Assembly: GCF_020532645.1 (NCBI RefSeq)
Contig: NZ_JAJAUZ010000026.1
Span: 1-64,000, forward strand
Source: Streptomyces bambusae
GTDB lineage: Bacteria > Actinomycetota > Actinomycetes > Streptomycetales > Streptomycetaceae
DNA length: 64,000 bases
Direction: 5' to 3'
The position numbers and the translations under genes are program-made. Below the pieces are notes generated by a model. The model saw nothing but the letters and a program-made list of their open reading frames with translations. It did not search any database and was not told the origin of the DNA. Each line of letters starts with the position of its first letter. Within the stretch, counting starts at the first letter, position 1. Below, in pieces: positions 1 through 7,920 of the stretch.

Positions 1-44
1 TAGAGCACCATGACCACCCCGACGACGTTGAACAGCCAGGCCAT
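1..44 (-). CDS. 5' end of a membrane protein (partial)
   Basis: An ATG on the minus strand at 44 opens a frame that runs off the left edge. The 14 visible residues, MAWLFNVVGVVMVL, are the start of a hydrophobic segment. A good ribosome site (GGGGAG) lies about 8 bases upstream of the ATG. It is the third gene of a minus-strand series led by nhaA and the 87-residue membrane protein. Too little is visible to assign a function; an ion-transport accessory protein would fit the neighbours (inference). Confidence 0.5.
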   Translation of the reverse strand, partial: MAWLFNVVGVVMVL

Positions 45-137
45 CCGGCTCTCCCCTCTCCAGCACACGGCCGCCCCAGCTTCCCCCACAAGAACACCCG
101 CCCGCAGGCACCCGGCCGCTGACCTCCACTGCGGACG

Positions 138-401
138 TCAGTCCGGTGGTTCGCGTCCGCCGATGGTGAAGGAGACCAGGGCCCCCGCCAGCACGGCCCA
201 CGGCAAGGCCGGCAGTCCTCCCGATCGCCAGCCGGCCAGGGCAAGGACGAGCGTCACGCAAGCACCGGCTGCGAGTGCGCGTGGGTCTCGCAGGAAGCGC
301 CACTGCCGGCGCCCGGCGCCGGGGTCGCGCAGTTCCGCGACCGCCGTCCTGATCACCAGGGCTGCGATGACGACGGCCATCGCCAGGAGCGTCGCGCCCA
401 C
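138..401 (-). CDS. small two-helix membrane protein
   Basis: This 87-residue protein starts at GTG 401, only 22 bases after the nhaA stop, so it is probably cotranscribed with nhaA. The sequence shows two hydrophobic stretches, roughly residues 1-18 and 46-75, separated by a basic, Arg-rich loop (residues 23-42), as expected for a small two-helix inner-membrane protein. No enzymatic motif is visible. A role as accessory subunit or membrane partner of the antiporter is only an inference from position. Confidence 0.6.
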   Translation of the reverse strand: MGATLLAMAVVIAALVIRTAVAELRDPGAGRRQWRFLRDPRALAAGACVTLVLALAGWRSGGLPALPWAVLAGALVSFTIGGREPPD

Positions 402-422
402 CCTCGCTCCTCTCCCGCTGTG

Positions 423-1730
423 TCAGTGGCCGGCGCCGGGCTGGGCGGTGCGCTGGTAGATGTCGGGGATGCCGTCGGCGTCGGCGTCGAGTGTCTCCTC
501 CTCGTACAGGCGCCGGTAGATCCCGTTGCGGCGCCGGAGCAGGACGGCGGCGAGCACGGCGGCGAGGACGGAGCCGACCAGGACGGCGGCCTTGGCGTGT
601 TCACCGGCTTCGGTGCCGGGGAAGGCAAGTTCGCCGATGAGGAGGGCGACGGTGAAGCCGATCCCGGCGAGGACGGACAGTCCGAAGACGTCGGCCCAGG
701 CCAGATCGGGGTTGAGGCGGGCACGGGTGTAACGGGCGGCGAGGTAGGTCCCGCCGAACACGCCGAGGATCTTTCCGGCAACCAGTCCGACGACCACGCC
801 GAGGGGTTCGGGCCTGGTGAAGACCTCGGCCAGAGCACCGCCGGAGACGGAGACCCCGGCGGCGAAGAGGGCGAAGAGGGGGACGGCCACGCCGGCGGAG
901 AAGGGGTGGAGGAGGTGGGAGGTGCGGGCACCGGGCGACGCGTCCTCGCCCTTGTCGGTGGTGGTGCGCAGGATCAGGCCCATGGCGACTCCGGCGGCGG
1001 TGGCGTGGACACCGCTGTTGTACATCAGCGCCCAGATGGCGATGCCGAGGGGGACGTACCACCACCAGCCGCGCACCCGGAAGCGCTGGAGGGCGTAGAA
1101 GACGACCAGGCCGGCGACGGCGCCGCCCAGGGCCCAGAAGTTCAGGTCGCTGGTGAAGAAGATGGCGATGATCAGGATGGCACCGAGGTCGTCGACGACG
1201 GCGAGGGTGAGGAGGAAGGCCCGCAGGGCGGCCGGCAGGTGGGTGGAGATCACCGCCAGCACCGCGAGGGCGAAGGCGATGTCGGTGGCCATGGGCACGG
1301 CCCAGCCGTCGAGGCTGCCGCCGCCGAGTCCGGCGGTGAGGGCATACAGGGCGGCGGGTACGGCCATGCCGCACAGCGCGGCCACGACCGGAAGCGCGGC
1401 CGTGGCAGGGGTGCGGAGCTCGCCGACGACGAGTTCCCGTTTGAGCTCGATGCCCGCGACGAGGAAGAACACGGCGAGGAGGCCGTCGGCGGTCCAGTGG
1501 CCGACGGAGAGGTCCAGGCCGAGGTCTGGTATGCCGAAATGGAAGTCGCGTATCTGCTGGTACACGTCCCCGAGCGGGCTGTTCGCCCAGATGAGCGCGA
1601 TGACCGCGGCCGCCAGGAGGACGAGTCCGCCGATGGTCTCCGTGCGCAGGGCGTCGGCGATGGCGCGGCGCTCGGGCCAGGGGAGCAGGCCGAGGAAGGG
1701 GGAGCGCGGTGGGGGCGGGGCAGCGGTCAT
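423..1730 (-). CDS. nhaA: Na+/H+ antiporter NhaA
   Basis: NhaA exchanges internal Na+ (or Li+) for external protons at the inner membrane and is driven by the proton gradient. The 435-residue protein has the family layout of about 12 hydrophobic segments. Family-typical stretches include the early LIWANSPLG, then WTADGLLAVFFLVAGIELKR and the PMATDIAFALAVLA region, followed by LAVVDDLGAILIIA with the paired ion-binding aspartates. I start it at ATG 1730, which has GGAGG 9 bases upstream, rather than at the longer frame from 1769. The leader carries the 22-nt element shared with two other transport units in this window. It leads a minus-strand unit with the small membrane gene at 138-401. Assignment is secure. 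Confidence 0.95.
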   Translation of the reverse strand: MTAAPPPPRSPFLGLLPWPERRAIADALRTETIGGLVLLAAAVIALIWANSPLGDVYQQIRDFHFGIPDLGLDLSVGHWTADGLLAVFFLVAGIELKRELVVGELRTPATAALPVVAALCGMAVPAALYALTAGLGGGSLDGWAVPMATDIAFALAVLAVISTHLPAALRAFLLTLAVVDDLGAILIIAIFFTSDLNFWALGGAVAGLVVFYALQRFRVRGWWWYVPLGIAIWALMYNSGVHATAAGVAMGLILRTTTDKGEDASPGARTSHLLHPFSAGVAVPLFALFAAGVSVSGGALAEVFTRPEPLGVVVGLVAGKILGVFGGTYLAARYTRARLNPDLAWADVFGLSVLAGIGFTVALLIGELAFPGTEAGEHAKAAVLVGSVLAAVLAAVLLRRRNGIYRRLYEEETLDADADGIPDIYQRTAQPGAGH

Positions 1731-1782
1731 GGCGGGGTACCTCCGGGGGCGTCGGCAGCATTCGGGCACACGGCCCCAAGGA

Positions 1783-1804
1783 CGCCGACCAGACTTCCCG
1801 GCAC
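1783..1804 (-). promoter_or_regulatory. conserved leader element, copy A (nhaA)
   Basis: Read on the minus strand, this 22-nt block contains CCGGGAAGTCTGGTCGG and is identical to blocks at 3257-3278 and 3426-3447. It ends 52 bases before the nhaA ATG. GCCG/CGGC can pair around an 11-nt loop. In this copy GGACGC upstream and GCGTCC downstream can close an outer stem. Identity in three leaders of cation-transport genes suggests a cis-regulatory RNA or operator. The lithium-responsive nhaA-type RNA motifs are an obvious comparison, which I could not make. Confidence 0.65.
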
Positions 1805-1923
1805 ACCCCGCGTCCGCTCTCGTTCGATGCGATGAGCGTTTTGACGCGTTCTTTACACCCTATCGGCAGGGGCGGGATGTGGCCAGGGGGGCTTTGACGT
1901 GCGATGACGAGGTTCGGACGGGA

Positions 1924-1972
1924 GAGAGGGCCCGTATCCACCCAAGGCGCGAGGGTGGATACGGGCCCTCTC
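1924..1972. promoter_or_regulatory. 20-bp perfect hairpin upstream of trkA-like gene
   Basis: Arms 1924-1943 and 1953-1972 are perfect reverse complements separated by a 9-nt loop. The hairpin sits between the divergent nhaA and RCK genes, about 35 bases before the chosen start of the latter. There is no T-tract after the right arm. It could be a terminator for a transcript entering from the left, a 5' leader structure, or a binding site. Confidence 0.6.
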
Positions 1973-2005
1973 GAAGGAGCCGGGCCGCGGGGATGCGGTC
2001 AGACG

Positions 2006-2680
2006 GTGGTCTTCACCGGCTCCTGGTCGGTCGACCAGCGGGTCGCCGTCATCGGGCTGGGCCGGTTCGGCAGTTCCCTGGCGAACGAGCTGACCCGACG
2101 CGGCTGGGACGTCCTGGGTATCGATACCGACTCCACGCTCGTCCAGAAGCACAGCGACATCCTGACCCACTCGGCCGTCGCCGACTGCACCGACCCCGTC
2201 GTCATGCGCCAGCTCGGCGTCGGGGACTTCCCCAGCGTCGTCGTCGGCATCGGCACGGACATCGAGGCCAGCATCCTGATCGCCTCCAACCTGCTGGACG
2301 AGCACGTGCCCAACATCTGGGCCAAGGCCATCAGCCGACAGCACGGCCAGATCCTCGAACGGCTCGGGGTCCACCACGTCGTCCTGCCCGAGCACGAGAT
2401 GGGCGAACGGGTCGCCCACCTCGTCACCGGACGGATGCTCGACTTCATCGAGTTCGACGACGACTACGCGCTCGTCAAAACAATCACCCCGACGACGATC
2501 ACCGGCGTGCCGCTCGCCGAAAGCGCCGTGCGCACCCGCTACGGCATCACGGTCGTCGGCATCAAGCGGCCGGGACAGGACTTCACCCACGCCACCGCCG
2601 ACACCGTCGTCGAGAAGGGCGACGTCATCATCGTCACCGGCAAGACGCGGGCCGTCGAAACCTTCGCCGAGCTCAGCTGA
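2006..2680 (+). CDS. TrkA-type RCK potassium regulatory protein
   Basis: A cytoplasmic RCK protein that would gate a Trk/Ktr-type K+ channel. The sequence opens with the Rossmann nucleotide-binding motif (VAVIGLGRFGSSLANELT) and an acidic residue ending strand 2 (GIDTDS). These mark a TrkA-N domain of about 130 residues, followed by a TrkA-C domain (residues ~140-224, including ITVVGIKRPG and GDVIIVTGK). The length fits KtrA-like proteins. The start is uncertain: GTG 2006 gives the usual short N-terminus, but no good ribosome site precedes it. A membrane partner such as KtrB is not in the window. Its 3' end overlaps the convergent small gene at 2673-2969 by 8 bases. Confidence 0.85.
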   Translation: MVFTGSWSVDQRVAVIGLGRFGSSLANELTRRGWDVLGIDTDSTLVQKHSDILTHSAVADCTDPVVMRQLGVGDFPSVVVGIGTDIEASILIASNLLDEHVPNIWAKAISRQHGQILERLGVHHVVLPEHEMGERVAHLVTGRMLDFIEFDDDYALVKTITPTTITGVPLAESAVRTRYGITVVGIKRPGQDFTHATADTVVEKGDVIIVTGKTRAVETFAELS

Positions 2681-2969
2681 CCCGCCGCCCGGGCCGCAAC
2701 GTCGCCACGCCGAGCACCAGGGCGCCCGCCACCGCCAGTACACCGCCCGCCGCCGTGCACACCAGTGTCGTGTCCGGCGATGCGCCCGCCAGCCGGGGCA
2801 CGGCGTTGACCGGCGCGGTCGCGTATATCAGCAGAAACGACACTCCCCGGGCCCGGACCGGTGCCAGTCGGGCCCGCAGACGGGACGGAACCCGGTCGGT
2901 GACCATCGCCAGACCGACGGGAAGCAGGGTGAGGGAGAACAGGATCAGGGCAGTCCAGTGCCATTTCAT
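2673..2969 (-). CDS. small membrane protein, unknown
   Basis: A 98-residue protein with hydrophobic segments at about residues 6-24, 43-57 and 67-90, separated by an Arg-rich cytoplasmic loop. It lies 43 bases downstream of the 63-residue membrane gene and is probably in the same minus-strand unit. That unit carries the conserved ion-transport leader at its 5' end. No motif reveals a function. It overlaps the tail of the TrkA-like gene by 8 bases. Confidence 0.6.
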   Translation of the reverse strand: MKWHWTALILFSLTLLPVGLAMVTDRVPSRLRARLAPVRARGVSFLLIYATAPVNAVPRLAGASPDTTLVCTAAGGVLAVAGALVLGVATLRPGRRVS

Positions 2970-3012
2970 GGAGGTCGGTCCTTCTGCGGGTACGCGAGGT
3001 GCGGGTGGGTGG

Positions 3013-3204
3013 TCAGCCGCGGCGAGAGCCCGTGGCGACCATGACGAGACCTGTGGCCAGGAGCGACAGCCCGATCACCAGGAGAGGGAAGCCGGGTCCG
3101 GGGAGCACGTAGAAGGCGGCACCGACCAGGCTGATCGGCACGCCGAGGACGGTCAGGAACGTCCCGATCCGCCTTTCGGACGGCATGTTCGGGCGTCGTC
3201 GCAT
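3013..3204 (-). CDS. two-helix membrane protein under conserved leader
   Basis: The 63-residue protein starts at ATG 3204 with GGAGG upstream. A basic N-terminus (MRRRPNMPSERR) precedes two hydrophobic helices at about residues 13-32 and 37-58, broken by the GPG-containing turn. It resembles short PGPGxPLL-type transmembrane proteins. Its leader has the 22-nt element in the same strand and spacing (52 nt to the ATG) as nhaA. I infer it responds to the same signal and may help in cation homeostasis. Confidence 0.65.
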   Translation of the reverse strand: MRRRPNMPSERRIGTFLTVLGVPISLVGAAFYVLPGPGFPLLVIGLSLLATGLVMVATGSRRG

Positions 3205-3256
3205 CGCAGCGTTCCTCCGGGTATCGGGCTGTTCGAGGGCACAAGGGTCCCCAAGA

Positions 3257-3278
3257 CGCCGACCAGACTTCCCGGCAC
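3257..3278 (-). promoter_or_regulatory. conserved leader element, copy B
   Basis: Identical in all 22 positions to copies A and C. It lies 52 nt before the ATG of the 63-residue membrane gene, the same distance as in nhaA. Downstream of the core, both A and B continue with TTGGGG and an unstructured stretch into GGAGG, suggesting a common expression platform. Confidence 0.65.
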
Positions 3279-3425
3279 ACCACGCGCCGGATTCCGGCGC
3301 GCCGGCTGCACGTTACAGGTGCCTGCAGGTCGGGGCCAGGGACCCCGTCGGCAGCGGGCGGTACGAAATTCTGCCGACAAGACCTCGTCAACACACCGTA
3401 AGGAACGTGTAAAGTCCGCGGTGGC

Positions 3426-3447
3426 GTGCCGGGAAGTCTGGTCGGCG
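3426..3447 (+). promoter_or_regulatory. conserved leader element, copy C (CPA1 antiporter)
   Basis: Third copy, on the plus strand 40 nt before ATG 3488. GTCC just upstream and GGAC downstream (AGGGGAC) can close an outer stem around the core. A GTGTAAAG block lies 5' of this copy, and TGTAAAG or TGTAAC blocks occur 5' of copies A and B. These may be parts of the promoters. Confidence 0.65.
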
Positions 3448-3487
3448 ATCAGGGGACAACTCTCTTCGCAGATCGGGGCCTTTCGCC

Positions 3488-4705
3488 ATGGTGCTCGTCG
3501 CCGTCTTCGGTGTCGCACTGCTCATCGCGGTGCTGCTGTCCGGGCTCGCCGCCCGGACCGTGCTCTCCACGTCCCTGCTGTTCCTGCTCGGCGGAGCACT
3601 GGTCAGCGACGGCTTCCTCGGTCTGATCCACATCACGGCCGACAGCGAGATCGTCGCCGTGACCGCCGATCTCGCCCTGTTCGCGGTGCTGTTCACCGAC
3701 GGCATGCACGTCTCGTTCCCCAAGCTCCGGGAGAACTGGAAGAACCCGGCCCGCGCGCTGGGGCTGGGGATGCCGCTCGCCATGGTCGGCATGGCGCTGG
3801 TCACCCACTACCTGGTGGGCCTGGACTGGACGACGTCCTTCCTCGTCGGTGCCGTCCTGGCTCCCACCGACCCCGTCTTCGCCTCCGCCATCGTCGGACG
3901 CAAGGAGGTCCCGGCGAAGCTGCGGCAGTTGCTGAACGTCGAGAGCGGCATCAACGACGGCCTCGCCCTGCCCGTGGTACTGCTCCTCATCGCCGCCGCC
4001 GGACCCTCGTCGGCCCAGGCGGAGGCCTCGCTCGGCACGATCAGCCTGGAACTGGCCCTGGGCCTGGTCTTCGGGATCGCGCTGCCGCTGGCGGTCACCG
4101 CCCTGGTCCGGTTCCGGCTGCTGGGCGCCGAGCCGAAACTCCAGCCGCTGCTGCCGCTGGCCACCGGGATCATCCTGTACGGGCTGTGCCACCTCACCCA
4201 CGCCAACCCCTACCTCGCCGCCTTCTCCGCCGGAGCGGTCTTCACCGCGGTCTCCCCGCAGGCCAAGACCGCCTTCGAGCCCCTGGGAGAGGCCCTGGCG
4301 GAACTGGCCAAGTTCGCCGCGCTGCTGGTGTTCGGCGCGCTCCTCACCCCGCAGCTGTTCGGCGACCTCTCCCCCGGTGGGTACGTGGCGGTGGTACTGG
4401 CGATCGTGCTCATCCGCCCCGCATCGCTGCTCCTGTCGCTGATCGGCACCGGGTTCGAGCGGCGGCAGAAGCTGGTGGCCGCCTGGTTCGGCCCCAAGGG
4501 CGTCGCCTCGGTGGTCTACGGACTGCTGGTCCTCCAGGCCGGAATCCCCCAGGGCCGGCAGGCATACACGCTGATCGCGGTGTGCATCGCTTTCTCGATC
4601 ATCGCCCACAGCAGCACCGACGTGCCCATCGCCCGCCTCTTCCACGTCGACGAGGACCCCGTACCCGCGGCGAAGCGGCCGGCACCGCTGGGGCAGGCGC
4701 TGTGA
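3488..4705 (+). CDS. CPA1-family cation/proton antiporter
   Basis: A 405-residue multi-pass membrane protein of the NhaP/CPA1 type, which would exchange Na+ or K+ for protons. About 11-12 hydrophobic segments run through the sequence. The family hallmark APTDPVFAS (two helices before the ion site) and the later ESGINDGLALPVVL, with its conserved Asn-Asp pair, identify the fold. GPKGVASVVYGLLV near residue 340 matches the C-terminal region of NhaP-like proteins. The C-terminus is short, with no RCK or CBS regulatory domain, so the TrkA-like protein nearby might act in trans (inference). The leader carries conserved element C. The next gene follows after 23 bases. Confidence 0.9.
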   Translation: MVLVAVFGVALLIAVLLSGLAARTVLSTSLLFLLGGALVSDGFLGLIHITADSEIVAVTADLALFAVLFTDGMHVSFPKLRENWKNPARALGLGMPLAMVGMALVTHYLVGLDWTTSFLVGAVLAPTDPVFASAIVGRKEVPAKLRQLLNVESGINDGLALPVVLLLIAAAGPSSAQAEASLGTISLELALGLVFGIALPLAVTALVRFRLLGAEPKLQPLLPLATGIILYGLCHLTHANPYLAAFSAGAVFTAVSPQAKTAFEPLGEALAELAKFAALLVFGALLTPQLFGDLSPGGYVAVVLAIVLIRPASLLLSLIGTGFERRQKLVAAWFGPKGVASVVYGLLVLQAGIPQGRQAYTLIAVCIAFSIIAHSSTDVPIARLFHVDEDPVPAAKRPAPLGQAL

Positions 4706-4728
4706 GGGGAATCGGTCGCAGGCGCGAG

Positions 4729-5364
4729 ATGAACGCCGGGGTACCGCGCAGGGCGTGCGGCCGCGAGATGCCACCCGCCCGGCAGGAACGGGTGCAACTC
4801 CTCGCCGCCGCCATGGAACGGCCGGTGGAACCACTGGTCTGGCGGTCGGGGAGCACCGCACGAGTGGCCGCGGCCCTGTGGTGTGTGGTGTTCGTCGTGT
4901 CGACGGTCCCGCCGGCCGGGGGAAGCCTGGCGGGCCCGAGCGCGGGCGGGCTCGTCGTGGCGGCATGGACCTCGCTGGTGGCGGGCTGGGCCGCCTGCCG
5001 ACTGGCCCTGTGGCGGATCACGGCGGACGGGGACGGCGTCCGGTTCCACCGGATGTGGTCCACGACCTTCATGCCCTGGTCGGCCATCAGCCACGCCGAG
5101 GCCCGCCGGGACGGCCTGCTGGAGTTCGTCGGGCCCGCGAGCGAACCCATGGGCGGGCTGTTCCGGCCGCCATGGCTGAGCAGGCTGCTCGGTCGCCCGG
5201 ACGGTGCCGGCGAGGCCGCCGACACCTTGACCGCCCTGGTCCTCCACCCCCGGCTGCGCCCCCCGGCCCGAGCCGGACGCGTGCTGACGGACACGCCGTA
5301 CGCCAGGTGGGCGGTCCCTCTGGGGACCCTGCTCTGCGTCGCCCGCGATCTCGTCCACCGCTGA
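4729..5364 (+). CDS. membrane-anchored protein with PH-like domain
   Basis: A 211-residue protein with two hydrophobic helices at roughly residues 45-62 and 70-92. A soluble half follows in which WRITADGDGVRFHRMWST and TFMPWSAISHAEARRDG resemble small bacterial PH-like (bPH) domains. The start could be ATG 4729, 4768 or 4813, all in frame; only the last leaves a short N-terminus before the first helix. It lies 23 bases after the antiporter and is probably in its operon. Function unknown. Confidence 0.6.
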   Translation: MNAGVPRRACGREMPPARQERVQLLAAAMERPVEPLVWRSGSTARVAAALWCVVFVVSTVPPAGGSLAGPSAGGLVVAAWTSLVAGWAACRLALWRITADGDGVRFHRMWSTTFMPWSAISHAEARRDGLLEFVGPASEPMGGLFRPPWLSRLLGRPDGAGEAADTLTALVLHPRLRPPARAGRVLTDTPYARWAVPLGTLLCVARDLVHR

Positions 5365-5399
5365 CCCGGGACACGGTGTCCGACGCACCCGTACGCCCG

Positions 5400-5666
5400 T
5401 CAGTCCATGACCGCGGTCGCTTCGATCTCGACCAGGTGCTCGGGTACGTCCAGTGCCGCGACGCCCAGCAGCGTGGCCGGCGGGACGGGCGTGACCCCCG
5501 GCTTGGCGGCTGCCCGGGTGATGCCCTCCAACAGCACGGGCATCTTGTCCGGGGTCCAGTCGACGACGTGAACGGTCAGTTCCACCACGCCGTCGAACGA
5601 ACCTCCGACCTCAGCCAGGGCGGCGGCGGCATTGAGGTAGCGCTCCTCGACCTGGGCGGCCACGTC
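5400..5666 (-). pseudogene. RidA-family protein, 5' end deleted
   Basis: The last ~90 residues match RidA/YjgF enamine/imine deaminases: VAAQVEERYLNAAAALAEVG, then VVELTVHVVD, then the closing ALDVPEHLVEIEATAV. Full family members have about 40 more residues before this point, starting with the substrate-loop strand. Here homology stops abruptly at about 5666, where an HxlR-family gene remnant begins on the other strand. The longer frame to 5783 is only antisense to that remnant. Not expected to be functional. Confidence 0.75.
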
Positions 5667-5668
5667 GC

Positions 5669-5905
5669 AGCGAACTCCGGAACGACGTCGAGGGCATGAG
5701 CCACAAGATACTGACCCAGAACCTGCGCATGCTGGAGCGCAACGGCCTGATCGACAGGACCGTCCACCCCGTCGTGCCGCCACGGGTCGACTACGCCCTC
5801 ACCGAGCCGGGCCGGGCGCTGCGGGTGACGATCGACGGACTGTGCGACTGGACTCCCCGGCACCTCGGGCACATCGAGACCTCGCGACACCGCTCCGACA
5901 CCTGA
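5669..5905 (+). pseudogene. HxlR-family regulator, 5' end deleted
   Basis: From 5669 the plus strand encodes the C-terminal two-thirds of an HxlR-type winged-helix regulator: SELRNDVEGMSHKILTQNLR (recognition helix), MLERNGLIDR, then the wing PPRVDYALTEPGRAL. The family's first ~40 residues, with the conserved CPVAR-type start and helix 1, are absent. The frame abuts the beheaded RidA remnant within a few bases. RidA-like and HxlR genes are often divergent, so one deletion could have removed both heads and the shared promoter. Confidence 0.75.
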
Positions 5906-5979
5906 CCAAGGGAGCCGGCGCCTGCGCCGCCCCGGGGTCACGGGCCGCCCCGTCGGATGTTCTCCGCAGACCGGTCCTG

Positions 5980-7920
5980 TCAGTCCCCCCGTTCTCCGGG
6001 CACCGCCGGCGCCCGGCCGGCCGGCCGCTGCGGACGGCCGAGGAGTTCCGCCAGGCCGCGGCGGGTGGCGGCCAGTACGACGCGGTCCTCGGGCCGCAGG
6101 ACGTAGCCGGGGTGCAGCTTCCACACCAGCCCGGGGTGTTGGCCCGGTGTTGCGGTGTCGGGGGCCGAGGCCAGGTCGGGGCGGCGTTCTTCCGGGGCGG
6201 CCGTGTCGAGGGCGATCACGCGCCAGGCGCCGGGCCGGAAGGAGGCGGCGATGGTTTTGCCCTCCAGCTGCGGATGGCCGGCGACCTCGATGGCGGCGAA
6301 GAGCAGGACCCGCCGTTCCACCGGAATCGCACCGAGGATCTGGCGGCCCATCATCGCTCCGGCGAAGGCGGGAGCGGCGAGGTGGGTGACGCTGCGGCTG
6401 CGGGTGAGGGCCTCCGGGTGGGCAGCCCGCAGAGTGCGGTACACGGCGGTGGCGAAGTCGTCGTCGTACAGGCGCAGCACGGCCCGCAGGTCCGCCTTCA
6501 ACGACCGTGCGTACAGGGCTGCTTCGAGGTTCGTGGTGTCCGAGCTGGTCAGCGCGAGAAGGGTGTCCGCGCGGTGGATCCGGGCCGTCTCCAGAACGCC
6601 TTCCTCGGTGACGTCGCCCAGCACCACCGGGACCCGCAGGCTGCGGGCGAGGGTCAGCCCCCGGGCCTCGGGGTCGGACTCCACGCACACCACCGGGATC
6701 TCCAGCTCCCGCAGCCTGGCCAGGACCCGCGTACCGATCTTGCCCAGCCCGAGCAGGACGACGTGACCGGAGAGGGTGCGGGGCGGGCGGCGCAGCACCG
6801 TGGCCGTCCGGAGCGCGCCCAGCCCCTCCAGGGCCGCGGTCACCAGTACGGGCAGGATGAGCAGGCCGACCACGCCGGCGAGGATCTGGAGCAGCTGGCG
6901 GCCGGCCGGCTCCCCGACGGCCGGATCATTGATCGCGAAGATGTCGAGGAGGGTCATGTAGGCCGCATGCAGCGGGTGCTCCCCCGTCGTGACCCAGCCG
7001 GCCAACGCCAGCGCCCCCACCGCGGCCACCAGGCCGAACAGCGCCCAGCGCAGGCGCCGGGAGAACAGCGAGCCCATGGGCAGCGCCGCCGCCGCGAGCC
7101 TGCTGCCGGACTGCTGCGGGCCGGCGTGGGACACCGCTTCCAGGGCGACGACGCCCCGGCCCGTCGCGGCCGCGACCGCCCGGTCGTCCGGCAGTAGCTG
7201 CGGCCCCCGCTCCCCGCTGTGCTCGGCTCCCTCGGTGCCGGCCGGGTCGGCCGTCGTCGCGGACAGCAGTGCCAGGGTGCACAGCCCGGGATCCGCTACT
7301 TCCCCCCGTCCGGGCGGGGTGCGCTCCACGGCCCGCAGCAGCAGCCCGTCCGCCTGGACGACCTTGCCCGTGCCCGCGACCGCGGTGGCCGCCAGCGCGG
7401 GCGCCGCCGTGTCGGCGTCCGAGAGCACGGTGGTCGAGGAATCCAGATCGCGCAGGTCGATGCCGGGGTCGGCGACGACGGCCGCCTGGTCCAGCAGCTC
7501 CTCCAGGTGCAGGCCCAGCTTGCGGTTGTAGAGCCGGATCACCAGCCGCAGTCTCGGGTTCAGCCGCCGGGCCACCAGCGCGGCCCGCAGGTTGGTCTCG
7601 TCGTCCTCGTAGACCAGGGCCAGCGCCGAAGCGCCGGCCACCCCGGCGGCGGCCAGCACCTCCTCGGTGGGCTCGACCGCCGCCACCCACCACCCCTCCC
7701 GTACCGTCTGCCGCTCGGCGGAACCCGGCCGACGAGACCTCGCGGAAGGCACCCGGGCCCACAGGCCGACACCGAGCCCGGCGCCGCCTCCGGGGCGACG
7801 ATCCGTCCCGGTCAGGCCGTCCGGGGGTGCGGGCACCACGAGGGTCACCCGCTCCCGGTAGACATCCCGCAGCTCGGCTGCCAGACGATGCGCCAGTCCA
7901 TCGTCCCCGCAGACGACCAT
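5980..7920 (-). CDS. dual-RCK membrane protein, channel-like
   Basis: A 646-residue protein, counting from ATG 7920, which has AGGTGG about 8 bases upstream. The frame extends further 5', but that part is low-complexity. Residues ~1-190 form a first RCK-like nucleotide-binding domain (MVVCGDDGLAHRLA and ALALVYEDDETNLRAAL). Two helices follow (FGLVAAVGALALAGWV and LLQILAGVVGLLILPVLV) with a short pore-like loop between them. The second RCK domain begins with HVVLLGLGKIGTRVLARL. This two-helix, two-RCK layout is that of CASTOR/POLLUX- or prokaryotic RCK-channel-like proteins. The canonical K+ selectivity motif is not visible, so ion choice is unknown. It stands alone, divergent from the PucR-type regulator. 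Confidence 0.8.
   Translation of the reverse strand: MVVCGDDGLAHRLAAELRDVYRERVTLVVPAPPDGLTGTDRRPGGGAGLGVGLWARVPSARSRRPGSAERQTVREGWWVAAVEPTEEVLAAAGVAGASALALVYEDDETNLRAALVARRLNPRLRLVIRLYNRKLGLHLEELLDQAAVVADPGIDLRDLDSSTTVLSDADTAAPALAATAVAGTGKVVQADGLLLRAVERTPPGRGEVADPGLCTLALLSATTADPAGTEGAEHSGERGPQLLPDDRAVAAATGRGVVALEAVSHAGPQQSGSRLAAAALPMGSLFSRRLRWALFGLVAAVGALALAGWVTTGEHPLHAAYMTLLDIFAINDPAVGEPAGRQLLQILAGVVGLLILPVLVTAALEGLGALRTATVLRRPPRTLSGHVVLLGLGKIGTRVLARLRELEIPVVCVESDPEARGLTLARSLRVPVVLGDVTEEGVLETARIHRADTLLALTSSDTTNLEAALYARSLKADLRAVLRLYDDDFATAVYRTLRAAHPEALTRSRSVTHLAAPAFAGAMMGRQILGAIPVERRVLLFAAIEVAGHPQLEGKTIAASFRPGAWRVIALDTAAPEERRPDLASAPDTATPGQHPGLVWKLHPGYVLRPEDRVVLAATRRGLAELLGRPQRPAGRAPAVPGERGD

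Noticed and set aside
420..1835. Long plus-strand open frame opposite nhaA
   Set aside because: Its Gly/Glu/Asp-rich translation is the complement of the NhaA coding frame, and nhaA motifs are unambiguous on the minus strand.
3449..4966. 505-codon minus-strand frame opposite the CPA1 antiporter
   Set aside because: Repetitive charged translation produced by the complement of the antiporter; no start signal and no motif.
1153..5364. Very long plus-strand open frame of about 1400 codons
   Set aside because: It runs through nhaA antisense, the RCK gene and the antiporter in a wrong frame. Only its last 212 codons (4729-5364) look like a real gene.
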